This document shows, one piece after another, positions 11,358-23,413 of a stretch of DNA of 64,000 nucleotides. A program made the position numbers and the translations under genes. The notes beneath the pieces were generated by a model. It saw only the letters and a program-made list of their open reading frames with translations, was not told the origin of the DNA and made no database searches. The stretch spans positions 46,517,022 through 46,581,021 of the forward strand of contig NC_092800.1 in NCBI RefSeq assembly GCF_918797505.1, written 5' to 3'. This stretch comes from Bemisia tabaci (lineage: Eukaryota; Arthropoda; Insecta; Hemiptera; Aleyrodidae). Every line of letters begins with the position of its first letter. Position 1 is the stretch's first letter.

Positions 11358-11870
11358 TGGCCAAGATACTAATGGAGGCAATCGTATCTCGGCTATTGTG
11401 GAAGCTTTTGGAATCAAAAGAAAGAAATTTCCGCAAATTAGGGTTCGCTTTAGACGGGAAGAAGACTGACAATTCCACGATGTTTCAACCCACCAAAATG
11501 AGGGAAATTCCTGATACCACCAAAAACGAAAGTGAAAGCTTGACGGTTGCGCACGAAAAAATGTCAGGATTAGCACATTTTCCGCCAAATTTGTGACGTT
11601 TATCCATATTTTTGTAGGATGCCCGAAAAAAACCCGGTTCTCTGGGTTGCTAGACATCCTGGAAACCAGGAAAACAGCCTCGCACCAGCATGAAAATCAC
11701 GCGTTTTTCGCGAAAGCGCGGTGATCCGTGCGTAAAGAGCATAAAAAAATAGTTCTACTCGAACTCAAGAGGAAACAAACGTGCACTGAGCTCCCGGGAG
11801 GTGAGGGGGGAGAAGATAATTGAAGACGAGACAGCCTCGTTAATGAGACAAATTCGACTCCGTTGGTGGG

Positions 11871-11902
11871 CGGGGGGGAGGGGGGGGGGGGGGGGGGGGG
11901 GG
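11871..11902 (+). repeat. Poly-G tract
   Basis: About 30 bases of almost pure G (CGGGGGGGAG, then more than 20 G). Homopolymer length is likely to be unreliable in an assembly. It is non-coding nmo intron sequence. Confidence 0.8.
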
Positions 11903-12109
11903 AGCGGGGAGCGAGGCGCGATTAGCACAAATTAAGGCCGATTTATGCCGACGCCGCATCAAGGCCCCCTCGCTCGACCAGGCGAGTGCATCGCGCCTTC
12001 TTAGAAATTCCACCACCAGACATACACATAGACATGGACTTATTCCTCCATACAACGATGCAAATACCGAGAAAAAGGAGTATTGAAGTTCGGGGCATGA
12101 ATTGAACTA

Positions 12110-12245
12110 TATTTTGCAAATATGGACTACAAATTCTGGCTCAGTTCAGAAACGACGTAAGTATACCATAATTTCCCTATGCACATAAGTGCTTTTATAC
12201 ATGAGCCAGAAATTGTAATTCCCAATGATTGCAAAATGTAGTCCC
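12110..12245. mobile_element. Palindromic MITE family D, copy 3
   Basis: Left arm ACAAATTCTGGCTCAGTTCA, right arm ATGAGCCAGAAATTGTAATT then TTGCAAAATGTAGTCCC, centre ATAATTTCCCTATGCACAT. It forms a long hairpin. Confidence 0.65.
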
Positions 12246-13118
12246 AAAATCACTAAGTTCTTCAAAAGCGAGAAAGAGAATGAAGCTAGACAAAGAAAGA
12301 ATCGAAGAATTCTATTATGTATTTCCTTTTCGTAATTTCATGTCGAGCATAATTGGCACAAATTGGGATGCAGGGACAAATTAATTTTTTACATGAAAAC
12401 GGTTGTGCGGATTTTTGTGCAAATTTCAGTGAATTTTCCGCATAAGTACGAGGCAAATACCTTAAAATTTTTAAAGGAATCCGCATAAACGTTTCCTTGT
12501 AAAAAATTAAACTGCCTAGTTAAATTTGGTAATAGCTGATTTGGCTTGGTTCCTTTCTGCTAAACGTTGTCCAATTACGGCATACCTAGATTTCGACTTT
12601 TGTGATACAAACGGACTAGGCATTTGAAAAGATGGCGAAAAATCCTGAAGGAATATCAATTTTTCACTGGATTTCGCCAAAACGCACAGATGATTTGTTT
12701 GGATACTACACGCCTCGTTTGAAATGTTTATAAATGGATGGAAAAGATTGCTGTCAACTTGGGAGAATGGCACCCATAACTCCGGTGCGGAGCTATGACC
12801 TCAAGCTCGACGAAATTGACGATGCACCGCGAGGTCGCGCCCGTGCCAAAATCAAAAACGAGGAAATGCAGACGCGCGCGACGTCGCCGAGCCAATGCCG
12901 TCGGAAAACTCGCCAATTTCCGGCATACCCAAAACTCCCCAGAAATAACTACACAAGCATTTCCCCGCTTTTCCGACACCTTAGCCATCCCATCTGTCGA
13001 TCCGTCGGTTTAGAAGCGACCCGACTCTGAGAAGAACAACATGTGCAAAAAACGGAGCAACAGTCGAGTCGCGGCGAGGGGCACACGTTAATCCTTCTCC
13101 TCCTCTCATTTCTTTCGT

Positions 13119-13344
13119 CAGGGAATTCCCTGACACATTTTGGAGGAATTCCCTGACAGTTGAACTATTGAAGATGTGACAGATGGTTAACAAGGCATAA
13201 TTGAAAATAGTTTTCAGGCAAAATTTGTTGTTCGAAACCTCAAGCCCATTCCAGAAAGCAAACGAAGGTGATTTAATGCATTTTCCCTGACATTTTCGTC
13301 ATTTCCCCGACATTTCCCGGTTTTCCCTGACTGTGGCAACCCTG
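13119..13344. mobile_element. MITE family A, copy 5, left end shortened
   Basis: Ends CCCTGACTGTGGCAACCCTG at 13325-13344 and carries the shared interior TAGTTTTCAGGCAAAATTTG. The left end begins at CAGGGAATTCCCTG rather than at the full inverted repeat. Confidence 0.6.
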
Positions 13345-13529
13345 AATAGCTAGTGTGGCTTGGTTCCTCTCTGCTAAACGCGGTCCAGCGGATTTGGTTA
13401 CCACATAAATTTATTTTTGAGTGGTGAGTGTTGACACTCTGTGATGTGCCATTCTTCTACACGTCTCTTCTTTTCTTTCCCCAGTTCTAGCTCTCCTTTG
13501 AGATGATTCCAAAACGGAACAGTTTCTGA

Positions 13530-13990
13530 AACTGTGAGATTGAGCCGTGTCCACGTTCCAGCCCTTGGAGTGAGCCTCGACTTGGGAGCGAGGCGACGAA
13601 TTCCCCGGCGGCGACCCGGCTCTCTCCGGAGCCCGGATCGATACCGTTGCCCCGAATGGGAATCCACCTGCCCGAGTGCCCGGGCCGGACCGTTAGCGGG
13701 AACGGCGACGAAATAAGTCGTGGAAACGCCGACGGAAGAGACTCCGACCCGACTCGACGAGGAATCACAATCAGCGCCGGGCACTCCAACAAGACTCCGA
13801 GATCGCGACTTAACAGAGCGAAACAGAAACAGAGCAACGGATCCGCAATCAGTGAGGAACCAGCTCCGGGGGATCGCCCCCCCCCCCCCGTCCCCCGCCG
13901 GGGCTGTCGAGCTGTCTAGGTGCAACGCTGCCACCCCCCCCCCCCTTCCGCGGCCGCCCCGACGGGTCCTGCCTTCATAAATCAACGGAA
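13530..13990. other. GC-rich island 5, no gene recognised
   Basis: CpG-rich, with frames of up to about 200 codons open on the minus strand and shorter ones on the plus strand. The translations are Arg/Pro/Ser-rich without domain motifs. Two poly-C runs (about 13877-13886 and 13934-13946) interrupt it. Not called as a gene. Confidence 0.4.
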
Positions 13991-14040
13991 ACAACCCCCG
14001 AGTCAAGTCCTCCCTTTATTCGACCCGTTGCCAAATCTGT

Positions 14041-14285
14041 CGTGCTGCGGAAGAACGCCGTATCAACATTCGAGAGTTGCCTGATTTCTCCGGATAAAAC
14101 ATGTATTTTTGACGAAATATATGCATATTTTCCCTTGAAATTCTCAGATGCTTTAGATTAAATTGCGGACAAAATAGTCTGAAAAATTGGAAGAAAAATA
14201 TTTACAATTTTCCCAATAAATTCGTATTTTATCGGAGGAAATTTGGCAACGCCTGAAGGTTCATACGGCGGTTTTCCTAGGCAGG
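14041..14285. mobile_element. MITE family C, copy 2
   Basis: Left end GCGGAAGAACGCCGTATCAA, right end TTCATACGGCGGTTTTCC, inverted copies of each other. The inner GAGTTGCCTGATTTCTCCG and CGGAGGAAATTTGGCAAC also pair. About 245 bp and non-coding. A further left-end fragment lies at about 14755-14815. Confidence 0.6.
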
Positions 14286-15008
14286 GCAGGATTTTACCCC
14301 AGAATTGACACACGCTTAATCTAGGTCTGCACCCCCGCAAAAAATAAAATTACCTACGTATGTGACGCTCTGCGCAATCCCTCTGCCCCAGAGATGCAAA
14401 ATTTCATGAAATTGTTCGAAAATGCCATGAAAAGTACGAAATCAATACCAAAAATCTCAATTTCGAAAGAGAAAAGGTACAATGAGCCAAATCTCGAAGT
14501 TTCTTGACGAATTCTAGAGTAATTGTTACCTTGGGGTAATTCTTTTTCAGGGGCGCGACTTGGCACGGCGAAAACCTACCCTGACTGGCTGGGCTCAAAG
14601 CTCGGGGCAAGGGAGGGGATAGGGTTCAGGGCTGAGGGGTTCCGAGTGGTCGGGCCCTCTCGCCTCTCGCGTTTCCTTCCCCAAAAATCACTTAATTTCG
14701 GCCCGACTCCGCCCCCTCTGCCACAGCGTGACAACAAAACTGCCTGAGAAATTCTGCCCAGCTAAGAAAGAACACCATAAGAGCCTCTAGAGCTAGACGT
14801 TGCCACATCCTTTTGGATGTAATAGAATTTCCAGGGAGATTTGCGGATGTTTCTTGATTGATTTTCCAGCCAACTTTCTTCGCAATTTACTCTTAAGTAT
14901 CAACAAATCGTCACCTTTCGGCTAAAGTATCACAAGCGCCATGCGACGTATAAAAATTTCCGCCGAAATTTTATGTTTTTACCGAGAAATTGTTCAACGA
15001 AGCTGTCC

Positions 15009-15061
15009 GAAAATTTCACTGAATTTTCTTCGTGCTACCGATAAAATTCAGTGAAATTTTC
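15009..15061. repeat. Perfect 19-bp hairpin
   Basis: GAAAATTTCACTGAATTTT (15009-15027) is followed after a 15-base loop by its exact reverse complement (15043-15061). It may be the remnant of a MITE. No gene is adjacent, so it is not a terminator in any functional sense. Confidence 0.6.
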
Positions 15062-15069
15062 AAACAAAT

Positions 15070-17233
15070 TCACACAAAAAAATGTTGATACAGTGTCCTT
15101 CCTTAGCGAGGCAGAAGACTAAGAGTTCGACCACATGTTAGCCAGCCCTAAAAGTGTGAAGTGTGAGCTCTCAAAACACGAACACTAGATCGCAGGCAGA
15201 TATGTTCGGGTTCGTTGTAGCCTCTAAAATTGAGGGGAAAATTTTCCGACTTGGATACAGAATGAAATAGTTGTAATGTTTGCATTGTTCCTAACCTACA
15301 CAGACAAGATGAAAATTGTCAATTTCGTGAGACGTCAGACCCTCTGGCCATCTAGAGCGGTCGGGTGGTGAGAGGGCGGGGTGAAAATTTCAAAAATATC
15401 GCCGTCGCGGGAGCAATTTGAAGACATTCTCAAAGACAAAATTGAAAAAGTGACGTTCAAAGATTACAAAAATGGTACGAAATTCGTTGCGACGCATTCT
15501 TGAGGAAACTCCGTAGGTAAGGTTCTGAAGGGGGTAGGGGGAAAAATAAATGAAACACAAAAAATACAGGTAAACCTGCACTGACAACGCCGAGGTGAAA
15601 CCTGCACAAAGAGCGCTCCATTCTTCTCGAATTTGGCCTCCAGGTTTTGAACCTTTCACATGTAAAGAGTGGGACACCTCCCCCCTCTTCCAATCCTCTC
15701 CGCCTCTTTGTTGACACAACTGGGACAAAAGCATATTTTTCGTGGGTTCCTCCCGATTTTGGCAAAAAAGAAGAGATCATTGTGTCCTGGATTTTGATCG
15801 TGAGGTGAGGCGCAGGTAAGATCGCTAAATTACCGGATTTGCGAGGAAAATAGCCTCGCTTCCAGGATACAGCGGTCGGTCACTGTTCCGCCTGGAAACT
15901 GACCACAGACCCCTTCATCATCCCTCCTCCTAGATCGTATTTTGGACCCACCGTGAATCTAATAAAAATTCTAAAATTCGGGAAACTTGAAGTTTGTGAA
16001 GTTGTTGTACTTAACCTGTCTAAACAAAATTCGACATTATTTTCCAAAATTTGACATAAAAAATGTAAAAATTGAATTTACAAATATTTTTGGCTGTAGT
16101 TGATAAAAGTAATTGTTATACCTAGTTTAAGGGATTTTTTTGGTTTTTTTTTTTTCCAAAGTAAATATTTAAGTGCTAAAAATCATTTTTAAAATAGGTT
16201 TTGTTGTAGATTATGTAGAAATATTTTTACCTCAAATGTATTTATTTATTTTATTAGTAAAAAACAAAATTACAATAATCATCATATTTAAACTGGCAGG
16301 ACCCTCCTGTAAGCAATGCTGCTTGTGTAAAAACAAAATGTTTAGGTACTTATATTATCCTGAAAGTGCTCAGGCCTTATGTACATATTAAAAAAAAAGA
16401 AAAAAAAAATGCGATACTAATAATTACCATCAAGGACATTCTAACAATCTTGGCAATATTTTTAAAAACCTGCTGCTTTACACAGTCCTCAAATTAACTT
16501 GAGGCTTATTTGTTGCCTTCTTCAGCCCTTTTAGATGAGATGGGTGGGACATACAAAGATCATACCTACATTCTTCATGTGGACTTTTTTGTAGCTAAAG
16601 AGCATTGGTATTCAAGCTAATGGCTGGGACAAAGGTTACAAGTGCAATAGCTAGGATTTAGTAACTGTTGAATGGATTTCTGGAAACACAAGGATTTCCA
16701 GGTGGTTCAACTTTAGACAGAGGAGGAGAATGTGTTGAATCGAGCAAAGATCATTTAATTTTGTTTGGATTTGTGTAAATATCATTCTGGAGAGAGGGTG
16801 AAGATGAAAGAGGTATAGGAGAATGTAGGGTTATTGACATTCTTGGCAAGCTGTTGCGTATTTCCTCTTTCTTGATTGACCTTCTTACTTTAGCTTATTA
16901 CCTTCCCTTAAAATCCATCATGCATAGCAATTAACATAAATATTAAAGAAGACTTACTTAACTCAGGGACGAATTCTAAAGCAGTTCTCAACAATTTTAT
17001 CAACTTTTTAGAGCGGTAAATGGACAGTTAGGACTTTCTTCGAGTTCAAGAGTGGGATTGCCCATTCGAAGAGATGTTAGTCTGATTCTCTTGATTTAAG
17101 ATTATACGAGAGCTTTTAAACCTGTAATTGCAAGGTTATTGAGTAAAACGACGACAACTGCTCATCTTCCGGTATTTTCGGACTGAGAGGAGTACATCAT
17201 CCACATGCAAATGAGGACTTGAAGCTTACTCAC
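15070..17233. other. nmo intron 1, exon-proximal part
   Basis: AT-rich sequence just downstream (minus sense) of the nmo exon, running from the strong GTGAGT donor at 17233-17228. No kinase exon is found here on the minus strand. Poly-A and poly-T runs occur at 16142-16156 and 16390-16410. No repeat was recognised. Confidence 0.45.
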
Positions 17234-17448
17234 CAGACAACGCCGAAAGCTCCGTATCCGATTGGACGATCTGGTTGCATATCCTGTGCTCTTGTAGCTG
17301 AAGCAGGCGGCTGATGGGCCTGTTGCGGGTGGAAGAAGGACTGAGCTGCGGCATGGGCTGGAGCTTGATGGCTACCAGTGCCAGCGTCTTGCATTAGCGG
17401 CATTGAAACGGACACTCTCGAGTGCCTGCGGGGGCCAATAACTGCCAT
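17234..17448 (-). CDS. nmo: Nemo-like kinase (NLK/nemo), first coding exon only
   Basis: This is the amino-terminal exon of a proline-directed serine/threonine kinase of the NLK family, which phosphorylates TCF/LEF and other targets in Wnt, TGF-beta and MAPK-related signalling. From the ATG at 17448 it encodes 72 residues: a His/Ala/Gln/Pro-rich leader, typical of NLK proteins, then QPDRPIGYGAFGVVW. That run is the family's conserved kinase-domain entry with the glycine-rich loop GxGxxGxV. The exon ends TG|GTGAGT, splitting the Trp codon where NLK orthologues continue with SVTDPRDGKR. The upstream frame has a TAG near 17531, and no ATG lies between it and 17448. The remaining kinase exons (VAIKK-type lysine, HRD, DFG) are not visible at 1-17233, so the next intron must be longer than 17 kb or the gene is broken. 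The family call is firm. The ATG choice is reasonable, but MPLMQ 15 residues later is an alternative. Confidence 0.85.
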
Positions 17449-20400
17449 GACAAAGCTCACACAACTACGGCCCACTGGAATTGGGCCAAAACACCACAAC
17501 TGAGCTCGGAGAACTGAAGGATAGAGGACCTAGATTCAGCTATTGTGCTTGACATAGGTTAGAGCAAAACATGATCTGCTTAGCTCACGAGTAGATTCTT
17601 GACTCTCGGGCTGATAAGAGCTGGAATAAGTAAACTAAGATTTTTGATGCTGATAAGGGAAGGGTCGGGGTGAGTATTGTATTACTAGCTACAAATTACT
17701 TAAAGTGGAGGAAATCTGGCTCTTGACAGATTTTCCAGTTCACACCGCTTGCTCCAAAAGATTGATCCACAAGACTCACGATGATACAGATTCCAGACAC
17801 AAACACAGGAAGAAACGAACAAGCACGTAAAACCACTGAGTAATCCACGCTGTCTTCGATTATAACCGCACGCTTGTCTCTTCACAAATCAGTTCTGTGA
17901 TAGGGATAGTTTATCATTCCAAGCGAGCGACACACAACCGTAACCCGTCACGCCAAAATTTCTACTGAAAAATCAGAATAATGGACTGGCAATGGAAGCC
18001 CGAACAAAAGTCGAAAGGATTTCGAACTCAGATACGCACTCAGCGCTCCAAGTGGCGAATGCCGGAAACTGCATTCTTTGCTCCTCCTACCGCCTTCATG
18101 GCGCGAAGTTCGAATTAGCGGGCATCTCTGTATCGTTCATTAAAACGATGGTTAAAGTGCGAAACCACGTACTGTGTGACAAAATTTCTGCGCCTATTTT
18201 ACTTTTTCGGAGAGAAACAAGTGAACCAGATGGCTTGAAATTTCTACGAGATATTCTGCAAACAGAGAAGAAAAATCACGGAAGTTTTCAAGACACTAAG
18301 TTGATTATTTTTCCAAAAACAAATTTCTAGGTGGCGGTAGCCATCTCCACCCAATCCTTAAAAATTCCCCCTAAAAAGTTGAAGAAGGGATGTGGCTGCT
18401 GCCAAATAGAGAATGACAGGAAGTCTGCAACGTTGCAAACGGAGATACTTGGTTTCGCACTTTGGCTAATGAAAAGTCATCTCGTAATAAACATTAAGTA
18501 TGTAGAGAAATAGAAGAATGAAGCTAGAATACCTGATAAAAGGATTCTTTTTGTATGGTAATTTATGTAGTTTCAAAGTTAGGTACTTCAAAGATATCTA
18601 CAGAATCCACTAATTTTAGGCTGCAGAATTTCCTACAATAAGTATCTAATTTTTCAGAGAAATATGCCGGGCATTCTCTGCTTGAAATGCCCTTTAATTT
18701 TCCTTCCTTCTTAAAAATAATATTCTGTGAAAATTTCACAGGATAAAAGTAGTTAGTTTTTCTATAATAATGTAAAGGAAGATTGCTCATGAAGATCACG
18801 CTTGAGTGTTATTGAAAAAATTCATCTCTACCATTAAAATTGTACAAAAATTTGCAATAAATTGGTTCGCGAATTGATATACTATGAAAAAAGGTCCAAA
18901 AGTTGATTAACTATATTGAAATAATTTTAAGATAGTATGGCTTTATTCTTGTACATGCTGGAATTAAGTATAGGAGTGAGCACATACTCTTTTTATTACA
19001 AGACTTAAAAATACATCTGGCGTAGAAAAAACCGTGAGTGTAAGTTTTGCCTTACCATATCATTACAATGAAATTTTTTGAAAACCATTTTTTTGCAGTT
19101 GCAGAACTAGATTGTTTAGATATCCTCGTTTCATCCATACATGGTTTACATATTCATTCGGTAAATTCGAGCTTCAATCTCTGCTGCTTCACTTAAAAGA
19201 GTTAGACAAGGTAGGCAACTTAATGCTTGTAGCTTCTCTCTGTTTACTTCATCCAAATAATGGTAGAAAAGTTTTTGACACAAGGGGCCCCAAATTGAAT
19301 GGCTGTTCTTTAGAGTTTCTTCCCGTCTAAGATAAGAATATTTTGCTCTATAAAATTGTTGTTATTCGAACCATTTTAAGGGGGGGAGGGGATATGGCTA
19401 TGGCGCTTCAAAGTTTCTCTAAAAAATTTTTAAATTTTTTTTTTAAATTGTAGCCACAATCTTCAACAAAATTACTTGACATATGGGGCCAAGTAATATT
19501 TTCATGCGTTTCACTCTTGTTGACAAAAATTATAAAAACTTGATACATGGAGGGGGGAAGGAAGGTTTATGGGGGTTCCCCATAATGTATTAAAATGGTT
19601 TAAACAAAAATATGTCATAGAGTACTAAACAATCTTAATCCTTAAAGTTTCCACCATTCCATTTAGATCACTCTGTAGAATGGTGTTTTTATGGGAAAAT
19701 CAGAAAACATGAATATTTTACGACAGTTAGGTTTTTAATAAACATCGAAGGACTAAATAAAAATTGTTACAGGGAAACAATGTAAAATACATTCATGCAA
19801 GTACATAATTTAAATATGTGTATAAAAGAAATAACAATAAGAGTGGACCTTACGTGTACTGATACGGTCATTGTGACCTCCCTTCAGAAAAGTTTCAACA
19901 TTTACAGATAAAAAAATCACTAAATTTCATTTCTCAGTTCAAAATTATTATTGATTGACTCCTTCCGTAAAAATAGTCTAAAAAGTCTTAGAAAAATTAC
20001 AAAACGCAGATACAAACAAAAATATAGGTGTACATTCAAGGATTAGGAAAGGACGACTTAACTTAAATGTTAAGTTTTTATTTTACAATTCTTTTCTTTT
20101 TCTCTTTTAAGATCATCTGAAAGTTGCAATTTCAAAATCGCGTAGATTCCTCTCTTCATACAAAGCAGCTTCCACATTTTAGAGAGGAAAACCAGTCTTA
20201 CCCTGAGATTGACGCAATAGGTTGCAACAGTTCAATAACTTCTTTGGCCGCGGTCCACTTTTTTACCAAAGGAAGAAAATGCAGACCACATATGAAAATT
20301 GAAGAACTTCCTTTTTCAGTTTGATTATTTGAAATAATTTAATATTAAAGACAAAGAAAAATTTCCGAAAATCCCTCTATAAAGCTATACGTTTTTGTTT

Positions 20401-23400
20401 GTTACGTATTTTTTCCTATTTTCAGAGTAATTTCTGACAGGCAAATGCAGACCACCTGAGACTGATCCATGGAGCACCTGGTGGTTGAATGCCTCGTGGA
20501 TCAATTCGTTGCTTCATTGGTGATACTCATTTGAGAACAGGTTTGAAATAACTAATTACTTTGAAACTTCCAAATGAAAAAAAATAAGAGCTTAAATTAT
20601 CTTTGGCTAACTCCTAAGACAGAAAGAGAATGATTATTGCATCATACATTTAGACACCTGATTTTCAAAATTAAATGACGCAAAGGGGCTTAACCTTTGA
20701 CCAATCATCTCTTGAATACCTTAAGTATACAAAACAGCTACACTTTACAAATAGATTTTATCAAGAGAGGAAAAAATGACTTTATCCTACGTTTTCTCTC
20801 TTCCCTAAATCTAATAGAAAATCAATAAGAGTAAATTTTATTAGCAAATACATTCTTCAAAAATCGATAGATAGCCACAAGGATTCAAAAATAATTGAAA
20901 ATAAATTACATTGAAAAGACAAATGAAGTGATGGATATCTGTTCTACAACAGACTCATGCAGTTAAATTATGAAAAAAAAGTAAAATTAAAATCGTTGTT
21001 ACTAAGATTCTCAAAACTCTTTGAGGACCGGGACTTAGTCGTAAAGAATCAAAGAAATGAAAATAATGGCCATCATTTGATTTTACTTTGGTGAGAAAAG
21101 TCTGAGGGGAAAAAACGCAGCTACAATTTACTTACTGCCATGATGCCCAATTTTGAACAGTCAGGTTTAAAAATAGTGAAGTAAGTAGTGCTGTTTTATG
21201 TGCCAGTTCATCTTTTCTGCGAGAGAACGGTCCAAAAATAAAAAAATTGGACTAAACTTTGTTCTTAGACTTTGGGCATAATTTAGCAGACCAAATCTAC
21301 CCACAAGGGTAGTTTTGAAAGAACATGTTAGTACCAAGGCACTACAAAAGACATGCGTTGGTTTTTGAAAATCCTTTGTAAGAACATCATATATGGATAC
21401 ATTCCCCCTGAGAAACTATACATTTGAAAAAGTTCATATCACTTCCTCTCCCGCATGAAGAAACAAATCTCAATTGCGCAGTTTCAGTAATTCTGCAAAC
21501 ATTATTTTTTCATCGGAGGACCGACAAAAAAATTCTTCTGAAAATTTTAGAATTCGTCAGACAAGTGGAAGGAAAAGTCACTAAAAATTTTAGACAGTTC
21601 ATACGACAGTTTTCCTGTGAAAAAATGAAACGTTTGTAGGAAATATTAGAACTGCACAATCAAGATACATTTCTCTGTATGAGAGACAATGATGACTTAG
21701 ATCCTTCTTCTTTCACTCAAAATTGAGCTTAACTATTTTCGGTCCCTCCAAATCAGGAATGTTATAAGCCTTGTCTTTAGTAAAATAGGAATAGTGGGAA
21801 ATATGGAAAAGTATTCAAAATTTTCCACTAATGACAGAAAACCAAAAAGTGCTGATATCACAGTGCGTTCTTGTTGAGTATTTCTTCACACAAATTGTTT
21901 CTTTGAAACATAAAAGGCTTTAGTAATAAAGCAAAATTCAATACTACTGCAGAAAAGAAATTATAACAAGCACCTGATTCTATGCATGGAGTTTTGGAAT
22001 GTTCATAACTTAAGTTTGAAAGATTGCACTATTCATCATCCTCCAGACAAAAGAACATGAGTACATTTCAATGTTGCTAAGTTTCCAATCACAAAGTATA
22101 TTTTCACTGGAAAACTATGAAGCATTTCTGACTGCAAAATTCTCTTACTTTTCTTCTGAAATGAACTGCTTTTGTTCATTTTACAACCTTGAAATGGAGT
22201 TACCTTCCTCCGTCTGGGAGATGGCGTAGTACAGATGAGGGGGGTTTTCAATTTCTCAGGAGCAAGTAAAACTTAAAGTTTTGAATGAATTTCAAAGACA
22301 GATTATTGTAAGATTGATTTTGAAGAGGCACTGTTTTGGCAGATGATACAAAAATTTTAGTACATACTTCTACAACTTTTTGACACTTAACTACGACTAA
22401 AACAAACAAAAAATCATGATAACCCTAGCACCGAATCACAGAGAAAACATCAATTTGTTACAAGTAGTTGACCATCTGAACTTGCACAGGCAAGTCGAAA
22501 GATCAGAAAATATTTTCAAATTTTGTACTCTTATAAAGTGGCCTTATATGTCTAAAATAAGGCGGAGTAAAGTACTCAAATTTTGAATGAATCTCACTGT
22601 ACGGTTGAGAGTCGCAGATTATACATTCTTTAAACATTATGGATTAATTAAAAATCTTCCTGTGTAAAATTAAAGCGATTATCTGGGCAAGATATGTGAT
22701 GTGCATGGGAAAAGAGACCTTAAAACCATAAAATTTAAAATTGGGGTTTTAGTACCACTGCTGAAAAGAGTGCTGTATGAGTATCTTATTGTAGAGGGCT
22801 TAAAAATTTCAAAACTAAGCAATTTAATAACAAGGATTGTAGAAAGGTCCAAGATCTTGGCTACAAGCTATGATTCAGCAAATTATTTTTGAAGTCAATG
22901 CCCAAGATTTCCTGCGAATTTTTACCCAACTCCCTACTTTTTCTTGGAACTTTCACCCAACTCACTACTTTTTCTTAGAATTTTGGCCCAAAATTCCTAC
23001 AAACAATGTTAATAATTTTTAAGTACTTCCTTGAATCAGCGGTCATGCTCTGTGTTTGCAGTATTAAGCATTTTCACACTTGTGAAAATAATCAGACGAC
23101 TTGATACATTATAAATAGAAGAAGAGAATGACTCATGACCTCTTACTGGAATGCACAAGAGAAGAACGCTAATTACGAACAAAGATAAAAGCAGAGTTGA
23201 GGTTTGTGTTCAACAATCATTTGTTCGGACATACATGACACATTCGTCATTAATTTCATAAGAGTGACTGAATTACCAAAGTTCCTTTAATTCCTTTGAG
23301 AAAACTAAGATTCTTATAAATTTATTTCGGGGTATAATGGGGTATTTCTGATATTGTTAGATGAACCTTTTGTCAAAATCAATTTTCTTGCAAAAAAGAC

Positions 23401-23413
23401 AGTCTATCCTACC
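17449..23413. other. nmo upstream region and UBE3B 3' side, no other gene
   Basis: The right edge holds the UBE3B 3' UTR with AATAAA at 23326-23321 (minus). The rest is AT-rich, with short open frames only and no conserved protein. The nmo 5' UTR and promoter must lie to the right of 17448; a CCTTCAG acceptor-like site at about 17513-17519 could mark an upstream intron. No repeat family from elsewhere in the window was recognised here. Confidence 0.45.

Noticed and set aside
11187..11657. A 156-codon minus-strand frame and its plus-strand partner
   Set aside because: Most of it lies over the palindromic element at 11098-11357. The protein has no known family.
13398..14006. A 202-codon minus-strand frame
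   Set aside because: Overlaps other open frames of similar length in the same GC-rich island. It has no domain motif or upstream splice context, and the poly-C runs make the frame unreliable.
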